Shown piece by piece: positions 51,123-56,484 of a stretch of 56,484 bases of DNA. The notes below the pieces were generated by a model. It was given only the letters and a program-made list of their open reading frames with translations, was not told the origin of the DNA and did no database searches. This DNA is from Minisyncoccota bacterium (GTDB lineage: Bacteria; Patescibacteriota; Minisyncoccia; Moranbacterales; GCA-2747515), in assembly GCA_937936355.1 (NCBI GenBank), contig CALDDM010000030.1, positions 1 to 56,484 of the forward strand. The letters run 5' to 3'. The translations under genes were made by a program, and so were the position numbers. The number at the start of each line of letters is the position of its first letter. The stretch's first letter is position 1.

Positions 51123-52611
51123 CAACTGACGATTCATCGTCTCCAAAACCCTTGTTTTGCGCTAAGATAAGCGAAACGTGAGGTGTTCCAAATCCATCTT
51201 TTCCATATCGCGGCTTTTCAGAAAAAATCAAACCCTGCAAAAGGAGTTTTTTGTCGTAATCTGACTTTTTCCAGAGTGTTGGGAGATCTTTAATTTGCTC
51301 AAAGACAATTGATATGACTTTATCGAGATCGATTTCTTCGTGCTGTAACTGACTATGCTTTGCATGAAACTTTTGGATACGAGCACTCAATTCATCCAAT
51401 GAATCTTTGAAATCAGCATCAGAGATAAGTTCTCGTGTTTTCATGCCAATGAGTCCCTTCTTTTCCTCCTCAAGTCGCTCTAAAGCTGCTTGAGAGGCCT
51501 TACGATCTTTCTCTATATCTTTGTATCGATTCTTCCACAAATCCATTATAATCACTTTCTGCGCTTTCAAAACACTCTCGTTTGGTGTTAGGCCAACGAG
51601 ATTCTTGACAAATGCTTTTTCAAGTTTATCTTTTGCTACTGATTTGAGTTTTCCACAGTCTTTGTTGTAGCATCGGTAGAATGGATATTTTTTACCTGAC
51701 TTACCTGTGGAATAGGCTGCAGTCAGTGGGCGAGCACAGTATGTGCAATGCACAAAGTTTCTGAGTGGGAAGTCTTGTGATTTCTCCTTCTTTGTTTTGT
51801 ATGTTGATTTACCATTTTTCTGTGCAATAATTTCTTGGCACCTGTAGTATATCTCTTCTGTGATGATGGATTTATGTGTTCCTGGATAATAATTGCCAGA
51901 GGATTCCACGTACATCACACCATGGTAGAACGTACGATTTATAATTTTTGACATAGTTTGTGCGGTAATCTCTTTTCCATTTTCGGTGCGTAGTCCTCGT
52001 TTGTTTGCTTTCTGGCGGATTTCCTCTAGTGTGTAGACTCCTTTTACAAATTGTTCAAAAACCCACTTAATGTGAGGGGCTCTTTCTGGATCTACGTCAA
52101 TCGTCTTTTTGCTGCCATCTCTTCCATTAACATAACCGATTGGTGCTTTCCATACCCATACACCTTGTTTAAGTTTTTCCTCCATGCAGGAAGAGATACG
52201 CTCGCTCTTGAGGTCATTGTCGAGTTGAGCATTTGCTGCCATCACATGCCCTATAAACTTTCCAGTGGGAGAGTTATCGATATTCTCTGTAGTGGAAATG
52301 AGTTGAATATTCAATTTCTTGAGCATCAAATCGATACTCGAATAATCATTCATATTGCGTGAAAGACGATCAATCTTGTAGACGATTACGCAATCAGTTT
52401 TCTTGTGATTTTTAGCACAGTGTTCAAGAAGTGCTTGTAGTCCTTTGCGATTAGTTGTTTTTGCAGAAACTCCATCATCATGAAATATTTCTTGCACATC
52501 AATACAATGATGTCTGGCATAATCGAGACATGCTCTTTTTTGTTGCTCTAGACTCACACCTTTCTCTGCCTGATCTTCGGTGGAGACTCGGTAGTAAATG
52601 ATTGCATTCAT
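51085..52611 (-). CDS. Large serine recombinase (site-specific integrase)
   Basis: 508 residues from the ATG at 52611. Resolvase domain: IIYYRVSTEDQAEKGVSLEQ with nucleophile Ser10, KIDRLSRNMNDY and a long helix around GKFIGHVMAANAQLDNDLKS. Then the recombinase domain (PIGYVNGRDG, NRTFYHGVMYVESSGNYYPG), a zinc ribbon (CTYC ... CYNKDCG) and a C-terminal coiled-coil (KDIEKDRKASQAALERLEEE). This is the domain order of phage-type serine integrases. The extreme C-terminus is encoded within tRNA-Glu. The longer track start (52710) runs through the inverted-repeat block and is rejected. Confidence 0.93.
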   Translation of the reverse strand: MNAIIYYRVSTEDQAEKGVSLEQQKRACLDYARHHCIDVQEIFHDDGVSAKTTNRKGLQALLEHCAKNHKKTDCVIVYKIDRLSRNMNDYSSIDLMLKKLNIQLISTTENIDNSPTGKFIGHVMAANAQLDNDLKSERISSCMEEKLKQGVWVWKAPIGYVNGRDGSKKTIDVDPERAPHIKWVFEQFVKGVYTLEEIRQKANKRGLRTENGKEITAQTMSKIINRTFYHGVMYVESSGNYYPGTHKSIITEEIYYRCQEIIAQKNGKSTYKTKKEKSQDFPLRNFVHCTYCARPLTAAYSTGKSGKKYPFYRCYNKDCGKLKSVAKDKLEKAFVKNLVGLTPNESVLKAQKVIIMDLWKNRYKDIEKDRKASQAALERLEEEKKGLIGMKTRELISDADFKDSLDELSARIQKFHAKHSQLQHEEIDLDKVISIVFEQIKDLPTLWKKSDYDKKLLLQGLIFSEKPRYGKDGFGTPHVSLILAQNKGFGDDESSVVIPRRIELRFSG

Positions 52612-52636
52612 AGTATTTTTAATTTGAAAATGAAAA

Positions 52637-52760
52637 GGAGCGACTATTGCCTGAACCCCAACATCGCAACCGATGATGGAAACAATAAATCGCTCCGTTT
52701 GATGCCACAAAAAAGTATCCTTTTACGGCATAGGTTGGTTGCAACTATTGTTGGGGTTCA
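52637..52760. repeat. Interleaved inverted repeats upstream of the recombinase
   Basis: Two long inverted repeats interlock. Repeat A: GGAGCGACTATTG (52637) with CAATAAATCGCTCC (52683). Repeat B: TGAACCCCAACA (52652) with TGTTGGGGTTCA (52749), extended by GCAACC/GGTTGC. Order A-B-A'-B' is a pseudoknot topology in RNA. A short palindrome ATGCC...GGCAT lies between A' and B'. The block could be a recombinase or RDF binding region, an origin, or a structured RNA. Confidence 0.75.
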
Positions 52761-52951
52761 AATGAATTATCCCTTATTTTGTTAATTTGGACAATATTTT
52801 CAGACTCCCAGAGATCGATACTTATTCCAGCAAGTTTATACTGCATACTGAGCAGCGCCATTAGTTCATCGTCAGATTTTTCATCAGCGTATGATCCTAA
52901 CAACTTTTTGTAGTAATTTAGTGAGATCATGGATATTTCGTGAAATCGCAT
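52745..52951 (-). CDS. Short hypothetical protein of the element
   Basis: 68 residues, acidic and helical in appearance (YADEKSDDELMALLSMQYKL), with no helix-turn-helix that could be recognised. Its last codons (FEPQQ and stop) are encoded by the right arm of the inverted repeat. It lies between the ATPase and the recombinase on the same strand, in the position often held by a small regulator or directionality factor, but nothing in the sequence proves this. Upstream are a CCCTATAGGG palindrome and a GCAAA-ctaa-TTTGC hairpin, possibly an operator. Confidence 0.45.
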   Translation of the reverse strand: MRFHEISMISLNYYKKLLGSYADEKSDDELMALLSMQYKLAGISIDLWESENIVQINKIRDNSFEPQQ

Positions 52952-52994
52952 AATCTTCTACCCTATAGGGCAAACTAATTTGCGATTTCAGATC

Positions 52995-53993
52995 TTAGGC
53001 TAAAGTATAGATTTTTGTATTTCCGACACCTTTTGTTTCTACAAGTTCACCATCAATTTTTAAATCATCAATGATTCGCTTGGTAGATTTTTCGGCCGAT
53101 TTAAGTAGTTTTTGGATGTCACCTTTTTTGAGTCCATCTCCATGCTCTTTTAAAAGGTTGAGTATATCTTCTCTTAATTTCTCAGTCATCGGTTTTTGAG
53201 ATCCCTGAAATTCAAAAGAGAAATGCTCATCATCAGAGGCAACTTTAAGTTCAAATGGATCAGTCTCGGGACTGTAGCGTGCTTTCGGATTGCTGATAAA
53301 AACACTATTTTGCACACCAGTCTTTTTACCAATATGGATGTAGGAATCAATAGCTGCCATAATGTCTGATGATCCTCGTAAAGCATCTTTTTCAGACCCA
53401 ATAGAATGCTTTTTCGTGTGATGAAGGATGATAATTGTGGCTCCCGCTCTGGTTAAATCCTTAAACTTTTGAAACACCTTCGACATAGCGCCAGCATCAT
53501 TTTCTTCTGAATCATGAAATCGTGTCAGTGAATCAAAGATGACCACCTCCACACCTTGGTGCATCGCAAGTTCTAAGATCTCTTGTGTCATATCTGATTG
53601 ATCAAATATCAGATCTTCTTCATCAGGATCAAAATCCATTTTCATATCTGGTTGTGATGAGAAGTAAAACTCTTCATCTATCTCTTGACTATAGCCAAGC
53701 ATTTGAATTCTTTTTTGCACTTCTCGTGGGTGGTTTTCACCATCCAAAACTAAAACTTTTCTTTTCTTGCAAGGAAACTTTCCAAAGAGACTTTCGCCAT
53801 TTGCGATACATTTCGTCATCTCGAGAGAGATCCATGATTTATATTCTCCAGGCTTACCTCCAATAATTGTAATGCCCTCAGCAGGTACGAGACCTTCGAC
53901 TACCCATGGAATATCAGGGAAGTCTATGTTGAGCAGATCATGCGAACTGACAATAGAGCCATAAATATTCTCGTGATCAAATTGATCGTTCAT
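52995..53993 (-). CDS. RepA-like RecA-fold ATPase (AAA_25) with C-terminal winged helix
   Basis: 332 residues. Walker A is GITIIGGKPGEYKSWI (G-x4-Y-K-S form), Walker B VEVVIFDSL, and a sensor-like ATIIILHHTKK follows. This is the hexameric RepA/KaiC-like helicase group found on plasmids and phages. The C-terminal 65 residues (LREDILNLLKEHGDGLKKGD, IQKLLKSAEKST) look like a winged helix with DNA-binding role. It probably supports replication of the element's excised form. No primase or polymerase is visible in the window. Confidence 0.82.
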   Translation of the reverse strand: MNDQFDHENIYGSIVSSHDLLNIDFPDIPWVVEGLVPAEGITIIGGKPGEYKSWISLEMTKCIANGESLFGKFPCKKRKVLVLDGENHPREVQKRIQMLGYSQEIDEEFYFSSQPDMKMDFDPDEEDLIFDQSDMTQEILELAMHQGVEVVIFDSLTRFHDSEENDAGAMSKVFQKFKDLTRAGATIIILHHTKKHSIGSEKDALRGSSDIMAAIDSYIHIGKKTGVQNSVFISNPKARYSPETDPFELKVASDDEHFSFEFQGSQKPMTEKLREDILNLLKEHGDGLKKGDIQKLLKSAEKSTKRIIDDLKIDGELVETKGVGNTKIYTLA

Positions 53994-54070
53994 AACTATT
54001 TATTAATGACTTACAAAGTCTTAAAAAATACTCTGCATCCGTTAGAAAGTTTTTAGGACGGAATATAAAG

Positions 54071-54100
54071 AAAAACTTGCTTCTTAGGGTATAGCAAGTT
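54071..54100 (-). terminator. Terminator of the gene at 54133-55038
   Basis: On the minus strand: AACTTGCT ... AGCAAGTT followed by TTTCTTTAT, 33 bp past the stop codon. Confidence 0.7.
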
Positions 54101-54132
54101 CAACTTTTCATACATTAGATTTAAAGGATCCT

Positions 54133-55038
54133 TTATTTCATATATTCACCATTCACTTTTTTGACCTCAGTGTTGAACTGCGAGCGAATTAAATTGATAT
54201 TTTCATACTCATAGCTTTTGATGTTTGGAAGTCTTTCTTCCTCAGCCCAAGAAGCTATACGTGTATCCGGAGAGAAGCTTAAATCCTTAATCGCTGCTTT
54301 TTTGAGGTCAATATACTTATTGTGTATTTTAATTTTTGAAAAAAGACTCTTATCTGATGTGTCTCGATTTTTACTTGGTTTGGTACCTTTTAAGTTTGGT
54401 ATTATTTTGTCCCAGTCATGGTCGATGAACTTCTTGAGATCTTCCTTTTTTGAGTTTCGATTAAGTTGAACAATACAAACTTCCTCGCTTTCTATTCTCT
54501 TTTTGAGAATATCCTCATTCGAGATGCATGAACAAGTACTGTCATGACGGATTTTTGAAAAGGCATCCATGAAAAGGCTTTTGTTAAGGACGTATACTTG
54601 ATTACCCTGCGCCAAAGATCCAATTTTTAGATCATCACGTAGATTGATAATTTCTTCGAGTACTGCATCAGAGAGATTTAGGAAGTCAAAATGGGAAATA
54701 TTGTTTTCTTTGAGGTAGGTATTGTTCGCGATATATTTGTCATCAATATCACTTTCTTCCAAGAAGTCATTTACAAGGTCAGCAGAGTTTGGGTGCCATA
54801 CCCATTTGGTGATAGTTTTTCTTTCCATCTTGCTTTCAGAGCTCTTTTTCAGTTCAGTCACCTCATTTTCTTTGATAATTACCTCAGAGCTAAAGCTATC
54901 AATTTTTTTGTACAACAGAGTGCTCTTTTTGTGAAGTATATAGAACTTTAAAATCTTCGCTTCTAAGTGTTTCTTCTCCGAAAGTAATCGAGAGTATAAA
55001 TCAGCAAACAAAGGGTCAATCTTTATTTTTCTTCTCAT
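54133..55038 (-). CDS. Hypothetical protein of the element
   Basis: 301 residues, unrecognised. It is soluble, Lys/Ser/Asp-rich, with a helical N-terminal third (SRLLSEKKHLEAKILKFYIL), a Trp-containing stretch KWVWHPNSADLVNDFLEE, a Cys pair (STCSCIS) and a C-terminus SFSPDTRIASWAEEERLPNI. AT-rich codon use agrees with the rest of the element. It lies upstream of the RepA-like gene on the same strand but ends with its own terminator. A replication or regulatory role is only a guess from position. Confidence 0.65.
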   Translation of the reverse strand: MRRKIKIDPLFADLYSRLLSEKKHLEAKILKFYILHKKSTLLYKKIDSFSSEVIIKENEVTELKKSSESKMERKTITKWVWHPNSADLVNDFLEESDIDDKYIANNTYLKENNISHFDFLNLSDAVLEEIINLRDDLKIGSLAQGNQVYVLNKSLFMDAFSKIRHDSTCSCISNEDILKKRIESEEVCIVQLNRNSKKEDLKKFIDHDWDKIIPNLKGTKPSKNRDTSDKSLFSKIKIHNKYIDLKKAAIKDLSFSPDTRIASWAEEERLPNIKSYEYENINLIRSQFNTEVKKVNGEYMK

Positions 55039-55125
55039 TTAATTGAAAATAGTGATTATATATACTACACTAAGAATACAACTTAATAGGCCCAACCGCC
55101 ATTTTTGGTGAGTGGTCTAAAAATC

Positions 55126-55235
55126 GTTCAAAGCAATAACCTCCTCATGAGGATGCTTTGAACGTCACAGGTAGGAATATCTGTGGAGTCAGCAATGACT
55201 CGCCTTGTGGGGAGTTTTTTGTTTTCCCACAAGGC
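55126..55235. other. Cluster of three strong hairpins
   Basis: H1 55126-55163: GTTCAAAGCA ... TGCTTTGAAC with an inner TCCT-CATG-AGGA. H2 55186-55201: GAGTCA-GCAA-TGACTC (GNRA-type loop). H3 55202-55235: GCCTTGTGGG ... CCCACAAGGC. The three lie within 110 bp between divergent genes. No good T tract follows, so they are not plain terminators. An origin of replication, oriT or structured leader RNA are candidates. Confidence 0.65.
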
Positions 55236-55539
55236 CATACTTGAATTATGTGTTTTTATGGAACCTAGTTTTATCTCACAACTTTTACATCTCATTTTCT
55301 TTGGTGGCGCTGCATTTATCCTGAAAAGAACATTTTTTGTCGGATCAGGTATCAAAATAATTGAGTGGAGAACTACGTGCCTTTTGGCAGGTCTATACAT
55401 TCTTGGTGCTGCATATCCTGCGTATAAATACGGCATTCAGGAAGTCCACATTATTACACTGGTTGCAATTGTAATGATTTTACGTTCGCAACAGATAGCA
55501 ACTTTTTCAAATACATCAAAGAGCAATGAAAATCGATAA
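55195..55539 (+). CDS. Small polytopic membrane protein
   Basis: About 114 residues from ATG 55195, or 93 from ATG 55258. Three hydrophobic segments: ISQLLHLIFFGGAAFIL, TTCLLAGLYILGAAYPAY and VHIITLVAIVMIL. The C-terminus is polar (SNTSKSNENR). The ATG at 55195 lies inside hairpin H2 with GGAG upstream, so the later ATG is equally possible. No family recognised. Its size and topology would fit a holin-like or entry-exclusion-type protein, but this is not supported by any motif. The 3' end overlaps the next gene by 14 bp. Confidence 0.5.
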   Translation: MTRLVGSFLFSHKAILELCVFMEPSFISQLLHLIFFGGAAFILKRTFFVGSGIKIIEWRTTCLLAGLYILGAAYPAYKYGIQEVHIITLVAIVMILRSQQIATFSNTSKSNENR

Positions 55540-56484
55540 ATATTATCCAGACTACTTCCAAAAAGATGTCCTATTACTGCAGGATATTGGCATCGATTGT
55601 CTGTGTGGCCGCGTCTTTCAGGGTGCTGTCAGAGAATATAAGGAACAATTTGCTAACCTCAAGCTTTTTGTACTATGTTCCTATGAGATCAATCTCATTG
55701 ATCAAATCATCTATACTCACTTTCAAGATGATCATAACGCGTGGATCAGTAATGTTGGTCCCTTTATTTCTTCCCGTTGCACATATGAAAGTTTGCCGCA
55801 TAAGCCACTGATCCATCTCGCAAAGATCTCGGAGTTAATGTTATACGAAGATATTACTGAGGCAGACCATTTTTTCTTTGGTCTACTTGCTGAAATGGCG
55901 AATCAAGATCAGTTCACAACACTGACAATCAAAAATATAACGGAAAAGATGAAAGAGGATCGTGACGTTCTCAAGGCAAAATCCGACCTAAGGAGACTAT
56001 TCTCAAAAAGTGAAAGACAAAGGAGTGTTCGAGGGAAGGTCTTGGTAAATCAAGTTTCTGTAGAAACGCCAGATGATCTAGATGAATTACTATATGCAGA
56101 CACACGGCTCATATGGCAGGAACATCTAAGTGAGAACGATCTGAGCCTTCAAAAGATCAAAAAACATAAGAATGATAAAGGGTATTCATCGTTTACTACT
56201 GTGAAATCAGGAAAGGTTTTTGAGCGACAAGAAGAATATTGGACAGTCAAAGATTGTGAAAGTGGGGATCTCTACCTTCTGATCTCAAAAAAGTCAGTAA
56301 CTGATAATCATATCAAGGACGAAGAGGGGGCTGCAGGAAGAGGGCTTATTCTCCAAGAGTTTAATTACTATTTCCCATGTAGAGACGAAGTAGAAATTGA
56401 CGATATATTGTTTGAACCGATTATCAATATCGATTATGAGGAAAGTTTGCAGAGAAAATATATTTTTCACTATGTGATGAGCGA
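55526..56484 (+). CDS. Large hypothetical protein, truncated by window edge
   Basis: Open for 319 codons from ATG 55526 to the end of the window. It is missing from the ORF track because no stop is reached. It starts MKIDKYYPDYFQKDVLLLQD and continues through CSYEINLIDQIIYTHFQDDH, LFSKSERQRSVRGKVLVNQV and ILQEFNYYFPCRDEVEIDDI. Soluble, acidic, no membrane segment. No known family recognised. The ATG lies inside the last codons of the previous gene, so the two are translationally coupled. The track ORF 55566-55811 is a shadow in another frame. Confidence 0.7.
   Translation, partial: MKIDKYYPDYFQKDVLLLQDIGIDCLCGRVFQGAVREYKEQFANLKLFVLCSYEINLIDQIIYTHFQDDHNAWISNVGPFISSRCTYESLPHKPLIHLAKISELMLYEDITEADHFFFGLLAEMANQDQFTTLTIKNITEKMKEDRDVLKAKSDLRRLFSKSERQRSVRGKVLVNQVSVETPDDLDELLYADTRLIWQEHLSENDLSLQKIKKHKNDKGYSSFTTVKSGKVFERQEEYWTVKDCESGDLYLLISKKSVTDNHIKDEEGAAGRGLILQEFNYYFPCRDEVEIDDILFEPIINIDYEESLQRKYIFHYVMS

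Larger units (their letters stand above)
51085..56484. mobile_element. Integrated element in tRNA-Glu, left part
   Basis: Begins at the tRNA and carries, in order, a large serine recombinase, an inverted-repeat block, a short ORF, a RepA-like ATPase, an unknown gene, a hairpin block, a small membrane protein and a large unknown gene cut by the window edge. The genes near the tRNA are on the minus strand and the last two on the plus strand. Lower GC and absence of housekeeping genes separate it from the chromosome. No capsid, terminase, relaxase or T4SS gene is visible, so virus, plasmid-like or satellite nature is open. Confidence 0.75.

Noticed and set aside
51085-52710. N-terminal extension of the recombinase to 52710
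   Set aside because: It would translate the inverted-repeat block, and the family N-terminus is the MNAIIYYRVS start at 52611.
52995-53993. Walker A of the RepA-like ATPase looks defective (GEYKS instead of GxGKS)
   Set aside because: The aromatic variant in this position is, as far as I recall, common in this ATPase group, so it is not evidence of inactivity.
54122-54134. Perfect palindrome AAAGGATCCTTT
   Set aside because: Short, single occurrence, overlapping the end of the gene at 54133. Likely chance in AT-rich DNA.
1-56484. CRISPR arrays or cas genes
   Set aside because: No regularly spaced direct repeats with unique spacers and no Cas motifs were seen. The only tandem repeats are the tRNA-Tyr copies.

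Overview
The window is a bacterial chromosome segment that most resembles a member of the Candidate Phyla Radiation (Patescibacteria). The evidence is a ribosomal-protein operon without rpmD (L30) between rpsE and rplO, a short EF-Ts, a UMP kinase of the archaeal type, a prolyl-tRNA synthetase without its editing insertion, several FTLIELLIVIAIIG pilin-type proteins, a fused SecDF, and very few Shine-Dalgarno sites on housekeeping genes. TGA is used as a stop codon (glyA, pyrH), so the glycine recoding of Gracilibacteria and Absconditabacteria does not apply. A rank below this cannot be fixed from sequence reading alone.

Layout: (1) 1-6124 is translation: the end of the spc operon (rplX' rplE rpsZ rpsH rplF rplR rpsE rplO, no secY), then rpsB-tsf and a membrane-anchored TPR protein. 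S5 carries a C-terminal helix-hairpin-helix extension. (2) 6242-6841 is a tRNA cluster Thr-Tyr-Thr-Trp with a tandem, broken duplication of tRNA-Tyr. (3) 7075-10060 is a small variable island of four poorly conserved genes with strong TTGACA promoters and/or good SD sites, a pilin-like gene, and two decayed duplicates of neighbouring sequence. (4) 10087-20276 holds a D-aminoacylase-like protein that has lost most metal ligands, murD, glyA, two sugar nucleotidyltransferases (rmlA, galU), a Nudix hydrolase, rplI, pyrG and a membrane FKBP. (5) 20451-35810 holds rpmA, pyrH-lipoprotein-frr-rseP-proS (remnant of the classical rpsB-tsf-pyrH-frr-uppS-cdsA-dxr-rseP-proS order), a P-loop kinase, photolyase, a pseudopilin, tyrS, pheST, yaaA, rnhA and a TsaC-type gene. 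(6) 35981-50953 is cell envelope: four large polytopic glycosyltransferases, secDF with a parvulin-like insert, a lipoprotein, murA, mreB and a GT4 glycosyltransferase. (7) 51051-56484 is a tRNA-Glu(CTC) gene used as the target of an integrated element, whose serine recombinase gene ends inside the tRNA. The element continues past the right edge with a RepA-like ATPase, unknown genes and two compact blocks of inverted repeats.

The chromosomal part serves translation, peptidoglycan precursor synthesis, protein export and surface glycosylation. The most unusual items are the S5-HhH fusion, the SecD-parvulin fusion, the metal-ligand-poor D-aminoacylase homologue next to murD, the tRNA-Glu element with interleaved inverted repeats, and the duplicated debris around 6.3-10 kb. 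All family calls come from motif reading, with no database search.
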